From: Micromonospora sp. LH3U1
GTDB taxonomy: Bacteria > Actinomycetota > Actinomycetes > Mycobacteriales > Micromonosporaceae
Length of the DNA: 64,000 bases
Direction: 5' to 3'
Assembly (NCBI RefSeq): GCF_028475105.1
Contig: NZ_CP116936.1
Location: forward strand, 6,695,501 to 6,759,500
Both the position numbers and the translations under genes were made by a program. Shown piece after piece: positions 27,576 to 35,244 of the stretch. Under the pieces are notes generated by a model. It ran no database searches. It saw only the letters and a list, made by a program, of their open reading frames with translations, and was not told the DNA's origin. The first letter of the stretch is position 1, and each line of letters starts with the position of its first letter.

Positions 27576-29266
27576 GACTTCTCCTCCCAAAGCTGGCTCA
27601 CCCGACCCTGCGCCCCCACCGACCCGACCAGGTGGCCCAGCCACCGCTCGTCGGCCGTCGGGAAGTCCTCCCGCCAGTGGCAACCCCGGGTCTCGCCGCG
27701 TGCGTACGCGGCAGCCACCAGCGTCGACGCCACGGTGAGCAGATTTGTCGCCTCCCAGTCGGCGGTCCGCGGCCGGCCCCGGGCGACGCCCAACTCGGTA
27801 AGCGTCCCGGCCGTCTGCGCCAGCGTCGCCGCGGATCGGAGCACCCCGGCCCCCCGGGTCATCGCTCGTTGCAGGGTCGGCGTCGCCTCCGCAGGCACCA
27901 CCCAGCCCGCACCCCCACGCCAGGCGCCGGTGTCGGCCGGCTGAACCTGCTCGGGCAGGCCGGCCGCGATGTCCTCGGCGATCCGCCGGGAGAAGACCAG
28001 ACCTTCCAGCAGCGAGTTGCTGGCCAGCCGGTTCGCGCCGTGCACACCCGTGCAGGCCACCTCGCCGCAGGCGTACAGGCCGGGGATGGAGGTGCGGCCG
28101 CGCAGATCGGTGCGGACGCCGCCGGAGGCGTAGTGGGCGGCCGGCGCGACCGGGATCAGATCGGTCGCCGGGTCCACGCCGATCGCCAGGCAGGACGCCA
28201 CGATGGTGGGGAAACGCCCGGCCAGGAAGTCCCCGCCCAGGTGCCGCGCGTCGAGGAAGACGTGGTCCGCGCCGGTGGCCAGCAACACCCGGTGGATGCC
28301 CTTGGCCACCACGTCCCGGGGCGCCAGCTCGGCCAACTCGTGCTGGCCCACCATGAACCGCTTGCCGTCCCCGTCCACCAGGTACGCGCCCTCGCCGCGC
28401 AGCGCCTCGGAGACCAGCGGCTGCTGCGCGTGCCCGGCGCCGGGCACTACCCCGCCGGCCGGGGTGATCAGGGCGGTCGGGTGGAACTGGACGAACTCCA
28501 CGTCGGTCACCGCCGCGCCGGCCCGCATGGCCAGCGCCACCCCGTCCCCGGTGGACACTGCCGGGTTGGTGGTGGCGGAGAAGACCTGCCCCATCCCGCC
28601 GGTGGCCAGCACCACCGCCCGGGCCAGCAACGCGCCGACGCCATCCTCGCTGCCCTCGCCGAGCACGTGCAGGGTGATCCCACAGGCCGGGCCGAGCTCG
28701 TCCGGGCCGTCGCCCGGCGCTCGCAGCAGGTCCAGGACCAGGGCGTGCTCGAACAGCCGGATCCACGGGTCGCGCTGCACGGCGGCGTGCAGGGCCCGCT
28801 GCACCTCGGCGCCGGTGGCGTCCCCGCCCGCATGCACGATCCGGTCCGCCCGGTGCCCGCCCTCGCGGGTCAGCATCAGGGAGCCGTCGGTGTGGCGATC
28901 GAACTCGGCGCCGATCCGGATCAGCTCACGCAGCCGGGTCGGGCCCTCCTCGACCAGCACCCGGACCGCCGCCGGGTCGCAGAGCCCCACCCCGGCGACC
29001 TCGGTGTCCCGGGCGTGCGCCGCTGCGGTGTCCGTCGGGTCGAGCACGGCGGCGATGCCGCCCTGCGCCCACCTGGTCGAACCATCGTCGATATTGACCT
29101 TGGTGACCACCGTGACGTGCAGACCGGCCTCACGCAGGTGCAACGCGGCGGTCAACCCGGCCACCCCGGAACCCACCACGATCACGTCGGTGGTCTCCAC
29201 CCAGCCGGGGGCGGGTGCGGCCAGCAACGCGGGCAGGGCCGGCAGGTCGACGGTCGGAAGGTCCAT
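27572..29266 (-). CDS. nadB: L-aspartate oxidase
   Basis: FAD enzyme oxidising aspartate to iminoaspartate for quinolinate. 564 aa. N-terminal dinucleotide motif 'DVIVVGSGVAGLTAALHLRE', then 'GSTRWAQGGIAAVLDPTDTA', 'GGHRADRIVHAGGDATGAEV' and 'LYACGEVACTGVHGANRLAS', all typical of the succinate dehydrogenase/NadB flavoprotein family. I favour the ATG at 29266; a TTG at 29278 would add four residues. The quinolinate synthase gene nadA, often adjacent, is not in the window. Confidence 0.95.
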   Translation of the reverse strand: MDLPTVDLPALPALLAAPAPGWVETTDVIVVGSGVAGLTAALHLREAGLHVTVVTKVNIDDGSTRWAQGGIAAVLDPTDTAAAHARDTEVAGVGLCDPAAVRVLVEEGPTRLRELIRIGAEFDRHTDGSLMLTREGGHRADRIVHAGGDATGAEVQRALHAAVQRDPWIRLFEHALVLDLLRAPGDGPDELGPACGITLHVLGEGSEDGVGALLARAVVLATGGMGQVFSATTNPAVSTGDGVALAMRAGAAVTDVEFVQFHPTALITPAGGVVPGAGHAQQPLVSEALRGEGAYLVDGDGKRFMVGQHELAELAPRDVVAKGIHRVLLATGADHVFLDARHLGGDFLAGRFPTIVASCLAIGVDPATDLIPVAPAAHYASGGVRTDLRGRTSIPGLYACGEVACTGVHGANRLASNSLLEGLVFSRRIAEDIAAGLPEQVQPADTGAWRGGAGWVVPAEATPTLQRAMTRGAGVLRSAATLAQTAGTLTELGVARGRPRTADWEATNLLTVASTLVAAAYARGETRGCHWREDFPTADERWLGHLVGSVGAQGRVSQLWEEKS

Positions 29267-29365
29267 CCCCCCAGTCAACCCGAACCATCCTCGCTCGGGG
29301 CGGCGGGGGCGGGACGAGTGTTTTGGGCGACCCCGTCCGGCAGCGGGTCCACCGTCGGGCCGTGG

Positions 29366-30262
29366 TCACTTCGTCCGGACCGGTAGGCCAACCGGGCCCG
29401 CGCCCTTCAGCGATGCGGTCACCGTACGGTCACTGAGCCACAGGTAGCAGCGGACGCCCCGGTCACCGACCTTCCAACGCCCCGCGCCCGGCGGGCGGAC
29501 CACCACACCGCTGCGGTAGCGCAGCTGGGCGTCGTCCGGCACGCCCGAGTACCGGGCGAGGATGCTGCGACAGCCGGTGTAGAGCGGAGCCCAGTCGGCG
29601 TCCCGGGTCGGGTACGCCGTGTCCGGCGCACGCCACACCCCGACGAACTCGGCGTCGTGCTGCTTGCCGCACTCCACCGGGACCAACGTCTGCACACCCC
29701 GGCCGCCCCCGCCACGGGTCTGCTGGCAACCCAGCCGCAGCGCCGAGACCCCCTTCAACGCGTCCCGCAGGCTGCCCGACCGGACGACCACCGTGGCCGC
29801 CGCCTCGACCGTGGTCAACTCGGTGAGGTCACACCGGAACCACCGGGAACCCGCCGCCCAGCCCGGCCCGGAGGGCAGCGCCACGGACAGCCGTAGCCGG
29901 CCGGCCCGCCAGTCGTCGCCCACGTAGCCGGTCGCCCGGGTGTCGCACTCGGCGAACGCCCCCCGCAGCTCCGCCGAGCCACCCGCCGGGGCGCTCGGCC
30001 GCTCGACCGGGAACGCCCCCACATGCACGGTCTCCACCCGGTGCGGGCCGGCGCAGTCCACCGGCTCATAGCTGGCCAGAGTGACCACATCGGTGAAGTC
30101 GGCGGCCTGACACACGCCGGCGGCCGGGGTGAACGCCGACGGTGGCGGCAGCGCCGCCCAGTCGTCGGTCAGGTCACCGTCCAGTTCACCGGACCCGGCA
30201 CAGCCCACCAGCAGCACTGCCGTGGCAACAGCGGCGAACAGGGTCGTCATGGCACTGCGCAT
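29366..30262 (-). CDS. Septum-formation-family lipoprotein
   Basis: 298 aa, ATG at 30262 with GGGGGAGG six bases upstream. Signal peptide with lipobox 'LLVGC'. The mature part holds two similar cysteine-containing halves ('GVCQAADFTDVVTLASYEPV', 'CAGPHRVETVHVGAFP'; and 'PVECGKQHDAEFVGVWRAPD'), the pattern of the actinobacterial 'septum formation' domain (PF13845, from memory). The repeat is 'C...H...E...G'. The family name rests on weak evidence and does not prove a division role. Lies between nadB and panD on the same strand. Confidence 0.75.
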   Translation of the reverse strand: MRSAMTTLFAAVATAVLLVGCAGSGELDGDLTDDWAALPPPSAFTPAAGVCQAADFTDVVTLASYEPVDCAGPHRVETVHVGAFPVERPSAPAGGSAELRGAFAECDTRATGYVGDDWRAGRLRLSVALPSGPGWAAGSRWFRCDLTELTTVEAAATVVVRSGSLRDALKGVSALRLGCQQTRGGGGRGVQTLVPVECGKQHDAEFVGVWRAPDTAYPTRDADWAPLYTGCRSILARYSGVPDDAQLRYRSGVVVRPPGAGRWKVGDRGVRCYLWLSDRTVTASLKGAGPVGLPVRTK

Positions 30263-30358
30263 AGCGGCCTCCCCCAGCCACCGGCCGACTTCCGCCAGCG
30301 CGCCAAGGGTAACCGGAAATGACCTTCTGGTGACAGACCGGAATCGCGTCGTGCGGGA

Positions 30359-30787
30359 TCAGACGGCGGACACGGCCAGCGGGCTGGGCACCGGATCACC
30401 GGCCGTGCCGGGCGCCACCGCAGCCGGGTCGGCACCCAGCTCGATCACCCGGTTGTCGGCGTCCACGTGCACCACCCGTGGCCGGTACGACCGGGCCTCA
30501 GCGTCGTCCATCTGCCCGTACGAGATGAGGATGACCAGGTCACCGGGATGCACCAGGTGAGCGGCGGCACCGTTGATGCCGATCACGCCGCTGCCCCGCT
30601 GGCCCGGAATCACGTACGTCTCCAACCGGGCGCCGTTGGTGATGTCCACGATCGCCACCTGCTCGCCGGGGAGCAGGTCGGCGGCGTCGAGCAGGTCCTC
30701 GTCCACCGTCACCGAACCGACGTAGTGCAGGTCGGCCTGGGTCACCGTGGCTCGGTGGATCTTCGACTTGAGCATGGTCCGCAGCAT
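30359..30787 (-). CDS. panD: Aspartate 1-decarboxylase
   Basis: Makes beta-alanine for pantothenate. 142 aa pyruvoyl enzyme: self-cleavage occurs at the Gly-Ser in 'DLHYVGSVTVDEDLLDAADL', giving beta and alpha chains. Also 'NGARLETYVIPGQRGSGVIG' and 'GDLVILISYGQM'. AAAGGG lies seven bases before the ATG. Forms a unit with panC 43 bases upstream. Confidence 0.96.
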   Translation of the reverse strand: MLRTMLKSKIHRATVTQADLHYVGSVTVDEDLLDAADLLPGEQVAIVDITNGARLETYVIPGQRGSGVIGINGAAAHLVHPGDLVILISYGQMDDAEARSYRPRVVHVDADNRVIELGADPAAVAPGTAGDPVPSPLAVSAV

Positions 30788-30830
30788 CGGGGTGCCCTTT
30801 CGCGGGAATGGTGGAGGGGGTGCGGCCAGG

Positions 30831-31679
30831 TCAGGGGCGGGGAGCGAGATGGACAGCCGCGTTGTCGATCAACCGGGTGGCGCCCACCCACGCGGCGATC
30901 ACCAGCCGGGCCGGCCCGGACACCGGCCCCGGCTCCAACTCGGGATCGGTGAGCACCAGGTAGTCGAGACGGGCACCGGGCGTACCCGCACCGAACGCGG
31001 CGTGCGCGGCGGTCAGCACCGCCCCCGCGTCCAGGCCCTCGTCGGCCGCCCGCGCGCCGGCCCGCAGAGCCGCGGACAGGCTCAGCGCGGCGGCCCGTTC
31101 CGGCTCGCTCAGGTAGCGGTTGCGGCTGGAGAGCGCCAGCCCGTCCGGCTCCCGGACGGTCGGCACGCCGACCACCTCGACCGGCACGTCCAGGTCCCGG
31201 GCCATCCGCCGGACCAGGGTGAGCTGCTGGTAGTCCTTCTCGCCGAAGAACGCCAGGTCCGGCTGGGTGAGCTGGAGCAACTTCAGCACCACGGTGAGCA
31301 CACCGTGGAAGAAACCGGGGCGGCTCGCGCCCTCCAACTCCACGCCGAGCGCGCCCGGGTCGAGGCGTACGCGGGGCTGGCCGTCCGGGTACATGTCCGC
31401 CACCGACGGGGCAAAGACAAGATCAGCGCCCGCCCGCCGACACACCTCAAGGTCCGTGTCGAGGGTGCGCGGGTAGCGGTCGAAGTCCTCGTTCGGCCCG
31501 AACTGCAACGGGTTCACGAAGATCGTCACCAGCACGTGGTCGGCCCGCTCCCGGGCCGCGCGCAGCAACGTCTCGTGCCCGGAGTGCAACGCGCCCATGG
31601 TCATCACCACGCCGACCGTGCCCTTCAGCACGGCCCGGGCCTCAGCCAACTCGGCGCGCGTGTGGACGAGCTGTGTCAT
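30831..31679 (-). CDS. panC: Pantoate-beta-alanine ligase
   Basis: Joins pantoate and beta-alanine with ATP. 282 aa. 'VMTMGALHSGHETLLRAARE' carries the HIGH-like nucleotide motif (HSGH), 'VTIFVNPLQFGPNEDFDRYP' the pantoate site, and 'LSSRNRYLSEPERAAALSLS' the KMSKS-like loop. The ATG overlaps the stop of the DUF2520 gene (ATGA), so the three genes are translated as a unit. Confidence 0.96.
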   Translation of the reverse strand: MTQLVHTRAELAEARAVLKGTVGVVMTMGALHSGHETLLRAARERADHVLVTIFVNPLQFGPNEDFDRYPRTLDTDLEVCRRAGADLVFAPSVADMYPDGQPRVRLDPGALGVELEGASRPGFFHGVLTVVLKLLQLTQPDLAFFGEKDYQQLTLVRRMARDLDVPVEVVGVPTVREPDGLALSSRNRYLSEPERAAALSLSAALRAGARAADEGLDAGAVLTAAHAAFGAGTPGARLDYLVLTDPELEPGPVSGPARLVIAAWVGATRLIDNAAVHLAPRP

Positions 31680-32650
31680 GCCGCCACCTCCCGACCGCTG
31701 TCGGCCAAAACGCCCAGCAGCGACTGCGCGTCCACCGGCCGCAGCCGGCCGGCGGCGATCGCCCGGTCGGCGGTACGTCGGGCCAATGCCAGGTACGCGG
31801 GAACGGACTCCGGTGCGGTGGCGGCCAACCGGGCCAGGTGCTGCTGGACGGTCCCCGCGTCGCCACGGGACACCGGGCCGGTCAACGCGTCGTCACCCAG
31901 CCGCAGCGCGTTCTCCAGGGCGGCCCGCAGCAGCGGAGCGAGCACCTTCTCCGGCCGGTCCACCCCGGCGTCGCGCAGCCGGTCCGTCGCCTCGTTCACC
32001 AGGGTCACCAGGTGGTTCGCGCCGTGGGCCAGCGCGGCGTGGTACAGCGGGCGGTCCGACTCGGCCACCCACTCGGGCACGCCGCCCAGGTCGGCGACCA
32101 GCCGGGCAGCAAACGGGCGCAGCTCCGCCGGGGCGGTCACGCCGTACGAGATGCCGACCAGCCGGGCCAGGTCGTCCGGCGTACCGGTGAAGGTCATCGC
32201 GGGATGCAGGGCGAGCGGCCGGGCACCGACCTCGGCGGCCGGCCCCAGCACGGCCAGGCCATGCGCACCGGAGGTGTGCGCGACCACCTGGCCCGGGCGC
32301 AGCGCGCCCCGATCGGCGAGGTCGGCCACCACACCGGCCAGCGCGTCGTCCGGCACAGCGATCAGCAGCAGGTCGGCGGCGGCGTGAGCCACGGCGGCGA
32401 CCGGGCGACGGGGCACCTCGGGCAGGAGCAGCGCGAGTCGAGCGCTGCTGGCTCCGGAACCGCCGGTGACCGCGACCACCCGATGCCCGGCGGCGGCGAG
32501 TGCGGCCCCCAGCACGGCTCCGACCCGACCGGCACCAATGACACCGACGGTGAGCAGACGGGGGGCGACGAAGGCGCCGATGTCGGCGCGATCCCGCGAG
32601 GCGGCGGGCCCGTGCGGGGCGGCCGGACGCGGGCGCAGCGGTGCGCTCAT
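31676..32650 (-). CDS. Rossmann-like/DUF2520 protein, candidate ketopantoate reductase
   Basis: 324 aa from the ATG at 32650 (MSAPLRPRPAAPHG). An N-terminal NAD(P)-binding Rossmann domain starts at about residue 33 ('LLTVGVIGAGRVGAVLGAAL'), followed by 'LLLIAVPDDALAGVVADLAD' and a helical C-terminal domain beginning 'PLALHPAMTFTGTPDDLARL'. This is the F420-dependent-reductase-like/DUF2520 layout of Rv3603c. Coupled to panC, it is a reasonable candidate for the missing ketopantoate reductase; that is inference from context and fold. Confidence 0.85.
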   Translation of the reverse strand: MSAPLRPRPAAPHGPAASRDRADIGAFVAPRLLTVGVIGAGRVGAVLGAALAAAGHRVVAVTGGSGASSARLALLLPEVPRRPVAAVAHAAADLLLIAVPDDALAGVVADLADRGALRPGQVVAHTSGAHGLAVLGPAAEVGARPLALHPAMTFTGTPDDLARLVGISYGVTAPAELRPFAARLVADLGGVPEWVAESDRPLYHAALAHGANHLVTLVNEATDRLRDAGVDRPEKVLAPLLRAALENALRLGDDALTGPVSRGDAGTVQQHLARLAATAPESVPAYLALARRTADRAIAAGRLRPVDAQSLLGVLADSGREVAA

Positions 32651-32764
32651 GACGACGATCCAGTCCTCGAGAAGGGGTACCGGTCGATCGCAAGTATGCG
32701 CCCGGCCTACCGAACCGGGACAAGCATGTGTGAAAACGTTCACCACCGAAGGAAGGGCCTCGTG

Positions 32765-32893
32765 TCAACGTCTCCCTGGGGCCGACGTGATCGCGCGTAG
32801 CTCGGTGGCCACCTCGGCGATCAGGTCGGCGAGCGAGGCGTCGAGCGCGGGGATCACGAGTCGTCTCACAACCGGTGACCGTAGGGTCGGCAC
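32765..32893 (-). CDS. Possible 42-aa ORF upstream of the DUF2520 gene
   Basis: GTG at 32893, ending in 'LADLIAEVATELRAITSAPG' then RR. The last 30 codons have strongly G/C-biased third positions and form an amphipathic helix. No ribosome site is convincing and no family is known. It may be a small protein, a leader peptide or chance. Confidence 0.2.
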   Translation of the reverse strand: MPTLRSPVVRRLVIPALDASLADLIAEVATELRAITSAPGRR

Positions 32894-32923
32894 GGTGACG
32901 CACCCTGAGCTCGGAGTGAACTG

Positions 32924-34042
32924 ATGTCGATCCTGTGGCGGGACGCGATGAGCCGGGCCCTCTACGGGCCGGGCGGCTTCTTCGTCGCCGGTACGGGGCC
33001 GGCCGACCACTTCCGAACCAGCGTGCACGCCTCGCCAGCCTTCGCCACCGCGCTCCTACGCCTTGTCGCAGAGGTGGACACAGCCCTGGGCCACCCGTCG
33101 CGGCTCGACGTGGTCGACGTCGGGGCTGGGCGGGGGGAGCTGTTACGTGCCCTGCTCGGGCTCGTCGCGCCCGCCGACACCGCGCCCGCCGGCGCCGTCG
33201 GGCTTGCGGAACGGGTGCGGTTCACTGCAGTCGAGTACGCGACGCGCCCCGAAAACCTGCCTCCGGAGATTGGGTGGGTGTCCGAGATTCCTGCGGGGAT
33301 CAACGGGGTGTTGCTGGCGACCGAGTGGTTGGACAACGTTCCGTTGGACCTGGCGGTACATACCGAGGACGGCTGGCGATACGTGTTGGTCGATCCCGCG
33401 AGCGGTTCGGAGACCGTTGGTGAGCTGGTCGGTCGTGCTGATCTCGACTGGCTGACGACCTGGTGGCCCAGCTTCACAAACGCTCGCAGCGCGGACCACG
33501 ACCCGGGCCGGAGGCCGACCTGGACTGACGCGACCAGCGGGAGCGACTCGGGTTTCCGGGCAGCCCCCCACAGCGACCACATACGAGCCGAGATCGGCCG
33601 GACCAGGGACGAAGCGTGGGGGGCCGCGGTGCAGAAGATCGAGCGGGGCATGGCGGTGGCCGTGGACTACGGGCATCTGCGGGACGGGAGACCTGTCGAC
33701 GGCACGTTGACCGGGTATCGGGGTGGGCGGCAGGTGCCGGCGGTGCCGGACGGATCGAGTGATGTGACCGCGCACGTTGCCATGGACTCGGTCGCCTCCG
33801 CTGGTGCGGCGGTCGCCCGGTGCGCGTACTCCCTGGGCTTGCAGCGGGAGGCACTGCGGGCGCTCGGGGCCGACGGCGGCCGACCGCCGCTGAGCCTGGC
33901 CGGCACGGACCCGGCGGGGTACGTGCGGGCGCTGGCCGCTGCGTCGGCGGTGGCCGAGCTGACCGACCCGGCCGGGCTCGGTGGGCACTGGTGGCTGCGC
34001 CAACCGGTCGGCATCCCGCTCGGGCCGGCCGTGGCACGATGA
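32924..34042 (+). CDS. MidA/NDUFAF7-type SAM-dependent methyltransferase
   Basis: 372 aa. The N-terminus 'MSILWRDAMSRALYGPGGFF' and 'RTSVHASPAFATALLRLV', the SAM motif 'DVVDVGAGRGELLRALLGLV', and 'GVLLATEWLDNVPLDLAVHT' match COG1565. In eukaryotes, this family dimethylates an arginine of the NuoD homologue NDUFS2 during complex I assembly. Here the next gene, overlapping by four bases, is a NuoD, which makes the same role very plausible. 'AVAVDYGHLRDGRPVDGTLT' is the usual C-terminal family block. Confidence 0.87.
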   Translation: MSILWRDAMSRALYGPGGFFVAGTGPADHFRTSVHASPAFATALLRLVAEVDTALGHPSRLDVVDVGAGRGELLRALLGLVAPADTAPAGAVGLAERVRFTAVEYATRPENLPPEIGWVSEIPAGINGVLLATEWLDNVPLDLAVHTEDGWRYVLVDPASGSETVGELVGRADLDWLTTWWPSFTNARSADHDPGRRPTWTDATSGSDSGFRAAPHSDHIRAEIGRTRDEAWGAAVQKIERGMAVAVDYGHLRDGRPVDGTLTGYRGGRQVPAVPDGSSDVTAHVAMDSVASAGAAVARCAYSLGLQREALRALGADGGRPPLSLAGTDPAGYVRALAAASAVAELTDPAGLGGHWWLRQPVGIPLGPAVAR

Positions 34043-35226
34043 CGGGCATGACCACCGACGCCGGGGACCTCCGCGAACTGACCGTCGGCACCGGGGCGGG
34101 CCTGGTCCCCGGCACCGGCGACCAGCAGCTCGGCACGGACATGGTGCTGAACATCGGTCCGCAGCACCCCTCCACGCACGGCGTGCTGCGACTGAAGCTG
34201 GTGCTCGACGGCGAGCGGGTGGTCACCTGCGAGCCGATCATCGGTTATATGCATCGAGGCGCGGAGAAGCTCTTCGAGGTGCGCGACTACCGGCAGATCA
34301 TCGTGCTGGCCAACCGGCACGACTGGCTCTCGGCGTTCTCCAACGAGCTGGGTGTGGTGCTCGCCGTGGAACGCCTGATGGGCATGGAGGTGCCGGAGCG
34401 GGCCACCTGGCTGCGAATGGCCCTGGCCGAGCTGAACCGGGTGCTCAACCACCTGATGTTCCTCGGCTCGTATCCGCTGGAGATCGGGGCGATCACGCCG
34501 ATCTTCTACGCCTTCCGGGAACGGGAGACGATCCAGGCGGTGATGGAGGAGGTCTCCGGCGGCCGGATCCACTACATGTTCAACCGGGTGGGCGGCCTCA
34601 AGGAAGAGGTGCCGTACGGGTGGACCGGCCGGGCCCGCGCGGCGATCGGCGAGGTACGCCGGCGGTTGCCCGACCTGGACCACCTGATCCGACGCAACGA
34701 GATCTTCCTGGCTCGGACCGTGGGCGTGGGTGTGCTCTCCGCCGCGGACGCCGCCGCGTTCGGCGCGTCCGGGCCGGTGGCTCGCGCCTCCGGGCTCGAC
34801 CTGGACCTGCGCCGCGACGACCCCTACCTGGCGTACGACGAGCTGGACGTGCCGGTCGTCACCCGGACCGCCGGGGACTGCCACGCCCGCTTCGAGGTGC
34901 TGCTCGACCAGGTGTACGCGTCACTGGACCTCGCAGAGCAGTGCCTGGACCGGGTGGATCAGCTGACCGGGCCGATCAACACCCGACTGCCGAAGGTGCT
35001 CAAGGCGCCGGAGGGGCACACCTACGCCTGGACCGAGAATCCGCTCGGCATCAACGGCTACTACCTGGTGTCCCGGGGCGAGAAGACGCCGTGGCGGTTG
35101 AAGCTGCGCACGGCCTCGTACGCGAATGTGCAGGCGCTGGCCACCCTGCTTCCCGGCTGCCTGGTCCCGGACCTGATCGCGATCCTCGGCTCGATGTTCT
35201 TCGTGGTCGGCGACATCGACAAGTGA
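34039..35226 (+). CDS. nuoD2: NADH-quinone oxidoreductase subunit D, orphan copy
   Basis: 49-kDa subunit homologue of complex I, part of the quinone site and related to the NiFe-hydrogenase large subunit. 395 aa from the ATG at 34039 (overlapping the previous stop; the ATG at 34048 is an alternative). 'LNIGPQHPSTHGVLRLKLVL', 'GYMHRGAEKLFE' (the Arg corresponding to the methylated Arg of human NDUFS2), 'NRVLNHLMFLGSYPLEIGAI' and the C-terminal 'LIAILGSMFFVVGDIDK' are intact. No other nuo gene is in the window. Streptomyces also carries a second, isolated nuoD in this neighbourhood, as I recall. Confidence 0.9.
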   Translation: MTGMTTDAGDLRELTVGTGAGLVPGTGDQQLGTDMVLNIGPQHPSTHGVLRLKLVLDGERVVTCEPIIGYMHRGAEKLFEVRDYRQIIVLANRHDWLSAFSNELGVVLAVERLMGMEVPERATWLRMALAELNRVLNHLMFLGSYPLEIGAITPIFYAFRERETIQAVMEEVSGGRIHYMFNRVGGLKEEVPYGWTGRARAAIGEVRRRLPDLDHLIRRNEIFLARTVGVGVLSAADAAAFGASGPVARASGLDLDLRRDDPYLAYDELDVPVVTRTAGDCHARFEVLLDQVYASLDLAEQCLDRVDQLTGPINTRLPKVLKAPEGHTYAWTENPLGINGYYLVSRGEKTPWRLKLRTASYANVQALATLLPGCLVPDLIAILGSMFFVVGDIDK

Positions 35227-35244
35227 CGCGGGCGGCCTGACGCG

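Noticed and set aside
32725..32745. LacI-type operator around GTGAAAACGTTCAC
   Set aside because: Only 5-bp arms pair and the centre is not symmetrical; too weak between the DUF2520 and MidA genes to call.
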